NCBI GenBank assembly: GCA_050305935.1
Contig: JBNLGG010000014.1
Location: 1-64,000, forward strand
Source: CAJXNP01 sp050305935
GTDB lineage: Bacteria > Bacteroidota > Bacteroidia > Cytophagales > Cyclobacteriaceae
Length of the DNA stretch: 64,000 bases
Direction of reading: 5' to 3'
Shown: positions 10,701 to 18,731 of the stretch, piece after piece
Position numbering within the stretch: position 1 is the stretch's first letter
Layout of the letters: every line of letters starts with the position of its first letter
Program-made: the position numbers and the translations under genes
The notes under the pieces: generated by a model
What the model was told of the DNA's origin: nothing
Database searches by the model: none
What the model saw: the letters and a program-made list of their open reading frames with translations, nothing else

Positions 10701-11164
10701 TTCTGGGCTTTAATGGACAGATCAAATACAAAAATTTCGGGTTGTCCTTCCTACTACAGGGAGCGACTGGTGTAAATCAATATACTTGTTGTGAAGGTGT
10801 GTGGCCATTTTTCGGGGATGCTTCCACCGTTAAGTCTAACTTAGATTATTGGACGACTGACAATAGGGACGCTCCAAATCCAAGAATATTAGTACACCCT
10901 ACTGGCAATTTGAATCACGATGCATCAAGTTTTTGGATGAAGGATGCCTCTTATGTGAGACTGAAAAATGTTGAGATCTCTTATACCGCTCCTCAAGGCT
11001 TTTTTGGAAATAATTTCATTCAAGGATTACGGGTCTATGTAAATGCAAATAACGTCGCTACATGGACCAAGATAGAAAACTGGGATCCGGAATATGCGGA
11101 TGACCGGTATTGGTCCTACCCCCAATTGCGGGTTTGGAATGCCGGTTTTGAATTGAGTTTCTAA
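7778..11164 (+). CDS. susC: SusC/RagA-family TonB-linked outer-membrane transporter (locus A)
   Basis: A 1128-residue outer-membrane receptor for importing glycan fragments or other large nutrients. After a signal peptide ending near residue 38 comes an STN domain (about 45-105), which in sigma/FecR systems signals to the anti-sigma factor. Then come a carboxypeptidase-regulatory-like domain (GLPGVNVVIKGTAQGT, about 157-172), the SusC box EEIVVIGYGEQK, a TonB plug (SVSILKDAASAAVFGMRAGNG) and a long beta-barrel ending in an aromatic-rich C-terminus (LRVWNAGFELSF). It is followed after 11 bp by susD, so the two are surely co-transcribed. The STN domain fits control by the sigma/FecR pair just upstream. 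The substrate is unknown. Confidence 0.95.
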   Translation: MKKKLLRLFMMVSKYTLYGTLLQLIFLSLVFASKTEAQRITSIKKAEILVEFNQSSLFEVFSSIEANTNFQFVYFSPDLRTAEKRFDLRRKKVTVADLLLMLSEEYQLAFKQVNNSIMVRKLAEDQIGTDKSVEIVLQRMTVTGQVTSMENPDGLPGVNVVIKGTAQGTVTDIDGNYSIEVPSPESILVFSSVGYVFEEVTVGNKSVINMDLTPDVTALEEIVVIGYGEQKSSDISGAVSTVSVQEIKESPVANLSNTLAGRTPGIIATQPTGEPGNDNAVIRIRGAATTGGSSEPIYVIDGIVRSSSDFFQLNSNEIESVSILKDAASAAVFGMRAGNGVVLVTTKRGREGKMQISFSGNFAIQERTREPEFLNSYEYALLRNEALENSGQQPEFSDEDIQKYLDGSSPDTHPDTDWFDLIRKSAPMQQYNLSATGGTENIQYATSLSYLDQEGITTSDDFRRYNFRSNIDANVTNTTRFSFDISYRKQKRESLGKGNELFRWLNTQPNKAPLEFSNGGVASGPAYIALTENGYRRNEVEALRTRIQLEQQIPFIDGLSVKLIGAFDDTQTDNKNWYYPVVPFYTVDGNGNLLEQPLPANSLDENSRDDQAVTLQAHLNYEKSFGKFGISALALYTQTETTQEFIGGHREGYTIGIDELKFGGAANQTNDGYSGTSGRQGFVGRLNLAYAEKYLFEASVRRDGSEQFAPDQRWGTFPSISGAYIISKEPFMSDISFLDFLKIRGSYGLLGNDRISGSSFLYLQSYNINAGRFPYAVFGDGNIYPTIEEGRLASPNVTWETVAKTDIGFDAFFMDAKLSLTFDYFYEKRTDILGDNLGIVPDFFGIALPIENVTRVDNRGFEMSVRYEDQVTDDFFFSVNANITHAKNEVVFIPEPEDINPNLSRIGHPLGMAYGYRALGIFQTQEEVDNWATQVGDTAPGDIKMEDINGDGEINELDRVPIGVSSGSSNVPEYILGFNGQIKYKNFGLSFLLQGATGVNQYTCCEGVWPFFGDASTVKSNLDYWTTDNRDAPNPRILVHPTGNLNHDASSFWMKDASYVRLKNVEISYTAPQGFFGNNFIQGLRVYVNANNVATWTKIENWDPEYADDRYWSYPQLRVWNAGFELSF

Positions 11165-11175
11165 AATTTAGAGTT

Positions 11176-12858
11176 ATGAATTTGACATTTAAAAACATGA
11201 AAAATATAAAAAGGAAGTTATCAAAGTATGGGAATGTCGCATTGCTCCTTGTTTTAGTTTGGGGGTGTGATGATGATATACTCAATAAGATCCCAAAAGA
11301 AGGACTGACGGAAGATGTTGTATGGACGGATCCCAATGCGGCGAGTCAGTTTGTCTATGGTATTTACGGCGCAGTGCCATCAGGATTTGATCGATGGTAC
11401 GATGGTTGGGCAAAAGGCCTGTACATACTGGATGCAGGATCTGATGATGCTGAAAATGCAATCAACTGGACCTCGGCGGATTTGCTAAATACAGGTGATT
11501 TCCTACCTGGATACATCCCTTTTTGGACGATTTGGCCAGAATGCTACCGACAAATCAGAGCGGCAAATTCAGCCCTGGAAAACCTGGATCGCCTGGAAAA
11601 TGAAGAGTTGCGTACGCAACTGAAAGCAGAAGCTCGCTTTCTTCGAGCATATTTGCACCACGATCTGTTGCGATACTATGGAATGAAGTCTGATGGCGCC
11701 GAGCCCACAGGAATTCCAATCATTGATCGCACCATGACGCCCGATGATGACATTAACATAGGGAGAAATACCTACGATGAGGTAGTCGATTTTATCGTCG
11801 CTGATCTGGATGCCGCCATTGCCGATTTACCGGATAAAGGGGAGGTGGAAATAGGAAGGGCAACCAAGGGGGCTGCCTATGCTTTAAAAGGAAGAGTATT
11901 ATTGTATGCTGAACGATGGGTAGAGTCTGCCGCCGCTTCTGCGGAGGTCATGAATGGTGACTATTCCTTGTATCCCGATTATCAAAGGATATTTCTGGAT
12001 GAGAACAATGATGAAGTGGTGTGGGTGAAGAAGTTTACCAATCCGGACAAACACCATCAAAGTAATGCAGGGGGCACAGCGGGTGCTGGTTGGGACGTGT
12101 ATAATAGCCCTCGATCTTTTGCCGGGCCTAACGATGCCGGGTGGGTAGGTAATTGTCCTACGCAGAATTTTGTGGACGCCTATGAAATGGTGGATGGTCA
12201 GCCTCAATCAGAGTCTCCTTTATATGATCCGGCTAAACCATTTGACAACCTGGATCCACGCTTTGAGGCAACGGTTGTCCATGATGGTTCTACCTTCCGG
12301 GGCGAAGTAATGGAAATGTATCCCGATGGAAAACATGATCTTCCCGGCGCCAATACTCCTACTGGATATTATACTCGTAAGTTTCACAGGGAAGATATTC
12401 CTGTTTATAGCCTGGCAGGCGACCAGGACTGGATTTACATTAGGTATGCAGAAGTATTGTTAAACTATGCTGAGGCAAAAAATGAGGCAACAGGACCAGA
12501 CGGAAGCGTATACAACGCCATCAATGAAATCCGATCAAGACCGAGTGTGGATATGCCGGATTTACCCGGAGGTTTAAGCCAGGCGGAAATGCGCGAAAGA
12601 ATCAGAAATGAACGCCGTGTGGAGTTGGTATTTGAAGAACACCGGTTCTATGACATTAGGAGGTGGAGAATAGCGGAAGACCTGCTGAATGGCCCGATGC
12701 AGGGCATAGAGATGAGCGTAGACAGTGGAACAGGCGACGTGATCTATACAAAGTTTGATTTCGAGGAGCGCACCTTCCCTTCTAAATTATACGTCATGCC
12801 TATCTCACAAAGTGAAATGGACAAAAGCCCGGGATTGACCCAGATAGCTGGGTGGTAA
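11176..12858 (+). CDS. susD: SusD/RagB-family surface lipoprotein (locus A)
   Basis: A 560-residue nutrient-binding lipoprotein that caps the SusC barrel on the cell surface. The signal sequence ends at a lipobox with Cys31 (VLVWGC, followed by the acidic DDD). A second in-frame ATG seven codons downstream is an equally plausible start. The N-terminal TPR-like SusD region (AANSALENLDRL, LKAEARFLRAYLHHDLLRYYG) and the typical C-terminal region (YIRYAEVLLNYAEAKNEA, RNERRVELVFEEHRFYDIRRW) are intact. It pairs with the susC gene 11 bp upstream and is followed by a strong intrinsic terminator before the VCBS lipoprotein gene. Confidence 0.95.
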   Translation: MNLTFKNMKNIKRKLSKYGNVALLLVLVWGCDDDILNKIPKEGLTEDVVWTDPNAASQFVYGIYGAVPSGFDRWYDGWAKGLYILDAGSDDAENAINWTSADLLNTGDFLPGYIPFWTIWPECYRQIRAANSALENLDRLENEELRTQLKAEARFLRAYLHHDLLRYYGMKSDGAEPTGIPIIDRTMTPDDDINIGRNTYDEVVDFIVADLDAAIADLPDKGEVEIGRATKGAAYALKGRVLLYAERWVESAAASAEVMNGDYSLYPDYQRIFLDENNDEVVWVKKFTNPDKHHQSNAGGTAGAGWDVYNSPRSFAGPNDAGWVGNCPTQNFVDAYEMVDGQPQSESPLYDPAKPFDNLDPRFEATVVHDGSTFRGEVMEMYPDGKHDLPGANTPTGYYTRKFHREDIPVYSLAGDQDWIYIRYAEVLLNYAEAKNEATGPDGSVYNAINEIRSRPSVDMPDLPGGLSQAEMRERIRNERRVELVFEEHRFYDIRRWRIAEDLLNGPMQGIEMSVDSGTGDVIYTKFDFEERTFPSKLYVMPISQSEMDKSPGLTQIAGW

Positions 12859-12885
12859 ATATTTGTAATTTTAATTTGATTATGG

Positions 12886-12922
12886 CTACTCAACTCTTTG
12901 ATTAGAGTTGAGTAGTTTTTTA
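12886..12922 (+). terminator. Intrinsic terminator between susD and VCBS gene (locus A)
   Basis: A perfect 11-bp stem (CTACTCAACTC at 12886-12896 with GAGTTGAGTAG at 12905-12915), an 8-nt loop, then TTTTTTATT. It is placed 28 bp after the susD stop and 30 bp before the VCBS start. It should reduce read-through, letting SusCD be made in excess over the VCBS protein. Confidence 0.85.
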
Positions 12923-12945
12923 TTAGCCAAAAATAACTGGGCTTC

Positions 12946-15900
12946 ATGGGTTTGATAAGACACATTCTTTTCATTTTGGTAATTCTTTGCTTATTCTCCG
13001 GGTGCGAAAAAAGAGCTAACAAAAGGTTTACGAAACTGGCCGAAAACCATACCCATATTTCATTTGTCAATGAGATTATTGAAACAAAAGAGCTGAACGT
13101 CATGCAATATGAATACCTCTATAATGGCGGAGGGGTAGGAATAGGCGATTTCAATGGTGATACCTTACCAGACATTTATTTTACCGGGAATATGGTTCCC
13201 AATAAGCTCTATCTCAATCAAGGCAATTTTCAATTTAAGGACATTACCTTTGAATCGGGAGTAGCAGGAAAAGATGCTTGGTCTGCAGGCGTAAGCATAG
13301 TGGATGTAAATGGTGACGGACGGCTCGATATTTATGCGTGCTATTCAGGTCTCGGTGAAAAGAAAGACCGGTCAAATCAATTGTATATAAACCAGGGATT
13401 AAACGACCAGGGTATTCCAACTTTCGTTGACAAAGCAAAAGAATTTGGAGTAGATGCTCCCGGAACATACACTACCCAGGCAGCATTTTTTGATTATGAC
13501 CTGGATGGTGATCTCGATCTTTTTTTATTAAATCATTCTAAGACATTTTTCTCTCCTTTTTTTAACAGCGAAAAACTACGGAACTCCCGGCACCCTTATT
13601 TCGGGAATCGCCTTTATAGAAATGACATGGAATATTCCCCCCTTGAGGGCCCGCCTGCCGAAGAGGCAGGGGGACAAAGGGGGGTGTTTAAAGATGTAAG
13701 TGAAGAGGCTGGAATTCACGGCAGCGGTTTGAATTACGGTCTTGGAATCGCTGTGAGCGACTTCAATCAGGATGGCTACCCGGATATTTATGTGTCGAAT
13801 GACTACGAGGAGCAGGATTTCCTTTACATTAATTTAAAAAACGGGAAATTTGAGGATTGCTCCCATCAATCCATGGGCCACCAGACAAAATCCTCCATGG
13901 GCAATGATGCGGCTGATCTGAACAATGACGGATGGGTTGACCTGATGACCCTGGACATGATCCCGGAGGATAACTACCGAAGGAAAATATTAAAAGGCCC
14001 TATTACCGACTTTGATCGATATCAATTGGCGGTAGACAGTGGCTTTCATCATCAGCACATGAGAAACATGCTGCATTACAACAGAGGGTTAGATGAAAAT
14101 GGGCAGCCAGTTTTTAGCGAAATAGGGTACTATTCCAGCGTTTATGGAACAGACTGGAGCTGGTCAGTGCTGATGGCGGATTATGACAATGATTCCCATA
14201 AAGATTTGTTCATTACCAATGGCTACTTAAAAGACTTTACCAATATGGACTTTATAAAATTTCATTTGGTGGAAGCCATGAAAAGGGAACAGTTTAAAGG
14301 AAAAGAACTGTTTAGCGACCAGGGAAAGGTAGAAAACCAGGAGCTTATTTTTGAGCTGCTCCAAAAAATTCCTGCCTCAAAAATTTCCAATTACGCCTTC
14401 CGTAATGAGGGAAATTTTCAATTCAACAACGTCACCTCCGATTGGGGACTAGATGACCTTACAATTTCTACCGGAGCTGCCTATGCGGACCTGGATTTAG
14501 ACGGAGATTTGGATTTAGTAGTAGCCTTAACGAATGAAGCTCCGGCAATATACAGGAATGAAACTGGAGTTTCCAACAGTAAAAATTCTGTCCAGGTTCG
14601 CCTCCACGGAAACACCGGAAACACTTACGCTATTGGAGCGAAAGTTCGACTGGAGACCGAATTAGGTGTTCAGTATGTAGAGAATTACCCTGTGAGGGGA
14701 TATCAATCATCCGTCGATCCTATTCTTCATTTCGGCCTTGGGGGACAGGAGGTTAAAACAATCCAAATCACCTGGCCGGATGGTTCGGTTGCAGTAGATG
14801 ACCGGCCTCTTTCCGGAGCTATTCTTCATTATTATCAGAAAGACGCCATCCAGGCCGATAGTAGGCAAGATAAAACAATCAACACTTCCTCAGGCATTTT
14901 CAAAGATATCTCCGAAACCGGAACTGTCCGATACCGGCATATTGAAAATGACTTCACAGAATTCAGGGTTGATCCTTTAGCGCTGACGGATCATGCAAAA
15001 TCAGGTCCACGTATGTCTGTAGCGGATGCTAATGATGACGGATTTGATGATGTCTTCGTCGGTGGGGCTTCCGGTCAGCCGGATGTTCTTTTTCTTTCCC
15101 AAACAAATGGTTCCTACTTAAAAAGCGAACAGCCAGCCTTTGAAATGAACAAATTGTGTGAGACCACCAGCTCGGTGTTTTTTGATGCCGATGGCGATGG
15201 TGACCAGGATATTTATACCGTAAGTGGAGGCGCTGATTTCAGAATGGGATCCAAAGAATTAAAGGATGTGTTGTACATCAATGATGGCAAAGGATTCTAT
15301 TCACAGGCCAAAGAAGGAATCATTCCGGTGGAATATTCCAATGGAAATAGCATCACTGCCGGAGATTTTGATGGCGATGGGGACGCAGACCTGTTTATTG
15401 GTGGAGGTGTTCTATCAGGAAGCTATCCGTTAAACTCGCCGGGAGGCATTTTGATTAATCACACAGCAGAAGGGGACTTCAGGTTTAGCGTGGGCACAGA
15501 TCAGGTGAATCCTGTCCTGAGGGATCCTGGAATATTACATGATGCGAGTTGGGTTGATATTAACAACGATGATTTTCCAGACCTGATATTAGCTGGAGAA
15601 TGGATGCCGATACGAGTTTTTATCAATGAGGGTGGAAAGAAGTTGGTGGAAAAAACAGAAGAAATGGGCCTCGCAAAAACCTACGGTTTTTGGCAAAGGG
15701 TGGAATGTGCGGATATTGATAATGACGGAGATATAGATATTGTCGCGGGAAATATTGGCAAAAACATTCCTTTTAGAGCTTCAAAAGAACAGCCAATGGA
15801 GCTTTATTCCATTGACTTTCACGACAATGGAAAAATCACTCCGGTCATTACCAGCTATGTGCAGGGAAAGAGCTATCCGATAGCCTCACTTAATGAGATC

Positions 15901-16461
15901 CTGATGGTATTACCTGACCTTGAAAAGAAATTTAATACTTACGAATCCTATGCAAACGCTACGGTAAAAGACATGTTCTCAGAAGAAATCCTGGCGAGAA
16001 GCAAGGTCTACCACGTCAATATGCTGGAGAGTATGGTGTCAAAAAATAATGGCCAGGGGGCATTTGAGCTAGAAGTGCTGCCTGAAGAAGCACAGTATTC
16101 ATCCCCCCAGGGAATTGTGGTTCATGATTTCACCGGGGATAATGTAGCCGATATTTTGCTAACAGGGAATTTGTTTTCTTGTAGAGTGGAATATGGGCCT
16201 GTGGATGCGTCAATCGGCACCTTGCTTATCGGAGAAGGAAATGGCCAATTCAGGACAGCTTCACAGAAAGAACTGGGAGTATGGATTCGCGGGGATGTGA
16301 GGGATGCTAAGCTGCTGATGGCATCGAATTCGCAACAAATAATTGTTTCCAAAAATAGTGGGGATATCCAGGTTTTGCAGATGCCAAGGTCTGTTCTCCC
16401 TCCAAGGTCTGTCAGGGGACAGACCTTGGAGGGGTTGCTGATCCCGCGGCCTGTCCCCTGA
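12946..16461 (+). CDS. Giant VCBS/FG-GAP repeat lipoprotein with ASPIC/UnbV domain (locus A)
   Basis: An 1171-residue lipoprotein (lipobox LFSGC, Cys20). Many FG-GAP/VCBS beta-propeller repeats with EF-hand-like Asp motifs fill both halves (GDFNGDTLPDIYF, DVNGDGRLDIYA, DYDLDGDLDLFL, DFDGDGDADLFI). An ASPIC/UnbV domain lies near 555-625 (AIGAKVRLET, YPVRGYQSS, LHFGLGG, ITWPDGS). Proteins of this type are common next to SusCD pairs and are probably surface-exposed; calcium binding is inferred from the Asp motifs. Two oddities mark this copy. A 16-codon palindromic element (13637-13684) is inserted where the paralogues at 18.7-25.8 kb have only a short turn. The 3' end runs into two REP-like hairpins, so the last roughly 25 residues and the TGA stop come from repeat sequence. 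Confidence 0.88.
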   Translation: MGLIRHILFILVILCLFSGCEKRANKRFTKLAENHTHISFVNEIIETKELNVMQYEYLYNGGGVGIGDFNGDTLPDIYFTGNMVPNKLYLNQGNFQFKDITFESGVAGKDAWSAGVSIVDVNGDGRLDIYACYSGLGEKKDRSNQLYINQGLNDQGIPTFVDKAKEFGVDAPGTYTTQAAFFDYDLDGDLDLFLLNHSKTFFSPFFNSEKLRNSRHPYFGNRLYRNDMEYSPLEGPPAEEAGGQRGVFKDVSEEAGIHGSGLNYGLGIAVSDFNQDGYPDIYVSNDYEEQDFLYINLKNGKFEDCSHQSMGHQTKSSMGNDAADLNNDGWVDLMTLDMIPEDNYRRKILKGPITDFDRYQLAVDSGFHHQHMRNMLHYNRGLDENGQPVFSEIGYYSSVYGTDWSWSVLMADYDNDSHKDLFITNGYLKDFTNMDFIKFHLVEAMKREQFKGKELFSDQGKVENQELIFELLQKIPASKISNYAFRNEGNFQFNNVTSDWGLDDLTISTGAAYADLDLDGDLDLVVALTNEAPAIYRNETGVSNSKNSVQVRLHGNTGNTYAIGAKVRLETELGVQYVENYPVRGYQSSVDPILHFGLGGQEVKTIQITWPDGSVAVDDRPLSGAILHYYQKDAIQADSRQDKTINTSSGIFKDISETGTVRYRHIENDFTEFRVDPLALTDHAKSGPRMSVADANDDGFDDVFVGGASGQPDVLFLSQTNGSYLKSEQPAFEMNKLCETTSSVFFDADGDGDQDIYTVSGGADFRMGSKELKDVLYINDGKGFYSQAKEGIIPVEYSNGNSITAGDFDGDGDADLFIGGGVLSGSYPLNSPGGILINHTAEGDFRFSVGTDQVNPVLRDPGILHDASWVDINNDDFPDLILAGEWMPIRVFINEGGKKLVEKTEEMGLAKTYGFWQRVECADIDNDGDIDIVAGNIGKNIPFRASKEQPMELYSIDFHDNGKITPVITSYVQGKSYPIASLNEILMVLPDLEKKFNTYESYANATVKDMFSEEILARSKVYHVNMLESMVSKNNGQGAFELEVLPEEAQYSSPQGIVVHDFTGDNVADILLTGNLFSCRVEYGPVDASIGTLLIGEGNGQFRTASQKELGVWIRGDVRDAKLLMASNSQQIIVSKNSGDIQVLQMPRSVLPPRSVRGQTLEGLLIPRPVP
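13637..13684. repeat. 48-bp GC-rich palindromic element inside the VCBS coding sequence
   Basis: The element begins with six C and ends with six G, with an inner stem CCTGCC/GGCAGG around the loop GAAGA. Its length (48) is a multiple of three, so the frame is kept; it encodes about SPLEGPPAEEAGGQRGV. The two paralogous VCBS proteins lack these residues at the same site (NGHFVDVS and NGTFVEVT versus GVFKDVS). Similar SPLEGG-like peptides are known from dispersed palindromes in Bacteroidota genomes; that link is from memory, not a search. Confidence 0.75.
16398..16433. repeat. REP-like hairpin, copy A, at the 3' end of the VCBS gene
   Basis: A perfect 16-bp stem (16398-16413 with 16418-16433) around a 4-nt loop AGGG; the core is GGTCTGTC-AGGG-GACAGACC. 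An 11-bp piece of the left arm (CCAAGGTCTGT) also occurs directly upstream at 16384-16394. It lies inside the coding sequence. Confidence 0.85.
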
Positions 16462-16469
16462 CAGGCCGC
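16446..16469. repeat. REP-like hairpin, copy B, opposite orientation
   Basis: A perfect 10-bp stem (GCGGCCTGTC at 16446-16455 with GACAGGCCGC at 16460-16469) around the loop CCCT. It is the reverse complement of copy A's 20-bp core except for one base pair changed on both sides (T-A to C-G). The TGA stop of the VCBS gene (16459-16461) lies in it. Confidence 0.85.
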
Positions 16470-16531
16470 AGACGTTAAACTGTACTTTGCCAATGACTAA
16501 ATAAGAAAACATAACTAAAACTTTAAAAACC

Positions 16532-17671
16532 ATGAATCACAGAATTACCAACCAGCTTTTTTACGTGCTTTTTTTTGTGTTATTTATCCCACTATCTTCC
16601 TGTCAGACAAGTAACGAAAAGGGTGAAATGGTCGCTTACCTGTTTGCATACTTTACAGGCAATGATCCCGGGCAGGAGCAGGTACATTACGCCATCAGCA
16701 CAGATGGATATAATTACCGGGCGCTTAATGGAAATAAACCGGTGATTGATTCCAGGGAAATCAGTACCTCCGGTGGCGTGCGGGATCCACACATCTTGCG
16801 GGGTGAAGACGGAACTTTTTACATGGTGCTAACCGACCTTTATGTGCGGGAAATGGGATGGGAAAACACGGCCATGGTACTGTTGAAGTCTACTGATTTA
16901 ATTAGCTGGTCGCACGCCGTGATTGACATTCCTCATACATATCCTGATACCTTCGGTGAGGTAAACAGGGTCTGGGCCCCGCAAACCATTTACGATAAAA
17001 AAGCGGGAAAGTACATGATCTATTGGTCTATGCGTCATAACCAGGATGCGGACATTATTTACTACGCGTATGCCAACGGTGATTTCACAGGCTTGGAAGC
17101 CGAGCCCAAGCAACTGTTGTTCAAAGAAGGGGCGTGTATTGATGGAGACATTGTATTTAAGGACGGCAAATACCACCTTTTTTTTAAAAACGAAGATGAA
17201 GATGCCAAAGGAATTTTAAAGGCTGTTTCCGATAAAATCAATGAAGGGTATGTGGTAGGAGAAGAATATGTTGATCAAACAGAAGATCAGGTGGAAGGAA
17301 GCGGAACGTTTCAATTGATCAATTCAGATAAATATATCCTGATGTACGATGTGTACATGATGGGCAAATACCAATTCTGCGAATCAACCGACCTGGAAAA
17401 TTTCCAGGTAATTGATGCGGAAATCTCGATGGATTTTCACCCGCGTCACGGCTCCATCATTCCCATCACACAATCGGAATTGGACGCCTTATTGGCAAAA
17501 TGGGGACAACTATCGAATATGATTTTTGATATTAATAGCAATGGGACAAAGAAAAACAACATCGTTTTGGACAATGTTTCCAATAGCATTTATCTACCGG
17601 TTCATCCTGGCACCGATATAAAGACTTTAGTCCACAGTTTACACTTTTTTCAGGAGTCTCCCTGGACGTGA
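16532..17671 (+). CDS. GH43-family glycosidase, N-terminal half of a frameshifted gene
   Basis: 379 residues: a lipoprotein-type signal (PLSSCQ) followed by a five-bladed-propeller GH43-like domain. Candidate catalytic positions are Asp in VRDPHIL (about 89), Asp in IDGDIVF and Glu in VEGSGTF. These enzymes usually release arabinose or xylose side chains. After a linker (NNIVLDNVSNSIYLPVHPGTD) the frame runs through T6 at 17645-17650 and ends at once in ESPWT-stop. The next frame continues the linker (SGVSLDVNGSP) into a second GH43 domain. The original protein was probably one chain of about 710 residues with two GH43 domains. It belongs to locus A, downstream of the VCBS lipoprotein, and would act at the cell surface or in the periplasm. 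Confidence 0.8.
   Translation: MNHRITNQLFYVLFFVLFIPLSSCQTSNEKGEMVAYLFAYFTGNDPGQEQVHYAISTDGYNYRALNGNKPVIDSREISTSGGVRDPHILRGEDGTFYMVLTDLYVREMGWENTAMVLLKSTDLISWSHAVIDIPHTYPDTFGEVNRVWAPQTIYDKKAGKYMIYWSMRHNQDADIIYYAYANGDFTGLEAEPKQLLFKEGACIDGDIVFKDGKYHLFFKNEDEDAKGILKAVSDKINEGYVVGEEYVDQTEDQVEGSGTFQLINSDKYILMYDVYMMGKYQFCESTDLENFQVIDAEISMDFHPRHGSIIPITQSELDALLAKWGQLSNMIFDINSNGTKKNNIVLDNVSNSIYLPVHPGTDIKTLVHSLHFFQESPWT
17645..17650 (+). other. Frameshift site in a T homopolymer
   Basis: Six T residues mark the point where the two GH43 halves change frame. One additional T (or two fewer) would join them without a stop (LHF then SGVSLDV). It may be a true mutation, phase variation or a sequencing error. 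Confidence 0.65.
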
Positions 17672-18669
17672 ACGGTTCTCCGGATTTTTCCAGCGGCCCG
17701 GTTTCATATACTTTAAGCTATGGTGGTCAAAAAAAATCCATTAAAGTGACGGTGCAGGAAGACAATAACCCGGTACTGGAAGGTTATTATGCAGACCCGG
17801 AAATATTGTATTCGGAAAGGGATAATACATATTATTTATACCCAACCAGTGATGGCTTTCATAATTGGTCAGGTACATATTTTGAAACATTTTCTTCGAA
17901 TGACCTGGTCAATTGGACACTGGAAGGGAAGATACTCGATCTGACCACGGATGTTTCCTGGGCTAATCGCAATGCCTGGGCTCCCACGGCGGTAGAAGTA
18001 AAAGTTGGCGACACTTATAAGTACTTTTATTATTTCACTGCTGCCCAGAAAATTGGGGTGGCGGTGTCAGATAATCCAACAGGGCCATTTACCGATAGCG
18101 GAAAACCATTGATCGATTTTAAGCCGAAAGGAATTGACGGCGGACAGGAAATCGACCCGGATGTATTCATCGATCCGGTTTCCAAAAAGCCCTACTTGTA
18201 TTGGGGGAACGGCTATATGGCCGTCGCAGAATTAAACGACGATATGATTTCCATTAAGAAGGAAACGATCAAGGTGCTGACCCCGGACGAGACATATCGG
18301 GAAGGCACCGAAATCTTTTACCGTGACGGGAAATACTATTTCCTATGGTCCGAAGATGATACTCGCAGCCCGAACTATCGCGTTAGGTACGCATTTATGG
18401 ATTCTCCGATGGGGCCATTGACCATTCCCGACGAAAACCTTGTCATTGCCAAAGATGAAGAATATGGTATCTATGGCACCGGCCACAATTCTGTGATCAA
18501 TTTACATGGAACTGATGATTGGTTTATTATTTACCATCGGTTCACCAGGCCAAAGGGAATTGAGATGGGATGGTCAGCCGGATTTCACAGGGAAGTGTGC
18601 ATCGATAAGATGACCTTTGATGAGAATGGCAATATCTTGCAGGTAACACCTACCCTAACGGGAATATAG
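17668..18669 (+). CDS. GH43-family glycosidase, C-terminal half of a frameshifted gene
   Basis: The GTG at 17668 overlaps the preceding stop (GTGA), but the first 35 residues are an interdomain linker (GPVSYTLSYGGQKKSIKV) and there is no signal peptide, so this is very likely the second half of the upstream gene and not an independent protein. From YYADPEIL onward it is a full GH43 propeller: general-base Asp in YADPEIL, pKa-modulating Asp in IDPDVFID, general-acid Glu in REGTEIFY, plus NAWAPTAVEV and GTGHNSV. Such domains act as beta-xylosidases or alpha-arabinosidases. Translational coupling through the 4-bp overlap could still make it, but the product would stay in the cytoplasm. It converges on the - strand VCBS gene with a 62-bp gap. 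Confidence 0.8.
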   Translation: MNGSPDFSSGPVSYTLSYGGQKKSIKVTVQEDNNPVLEGYYADPEILYSERDNTYYLYPTSDGFHNWSGTYFETFSSNDLVNWTLEGKILDLTTDVSWANRNAWAPTAVEVKVGDTYKYFYYFTAAQKIGVAVSDNPTGPFTDSGKPLIDFKPKGIDGGQEIDPDVFIDPVSKKPYLYWGNGYMAVAELNDDMISIKKETIKVLTPDETYREGTEIFYRDGKYYFLWSEDDTRSPNYRVRYAFMDSPMGPLTIPDENLVIAKDEEYGIYGTGHNSVINLHGTDDWFIIYHRFTRPKGIEMGWSAGFHREVCIDKMTFDENGNILQVTPTLTGI

Positions 18670-18731
18670 TTGTTCGTTACCATCTGAAGGAGAATAATTA
18701 TGACATCTTGTTTTGTCAGCAAGCCCTAATA

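Noticed and set aside
18690..18716. Small palindrome TGACA/TGTCA between the GH43 and VCBS genes as a terminator
   Set aside because: Only 5 bp of stem and no T tract; too weak to call.
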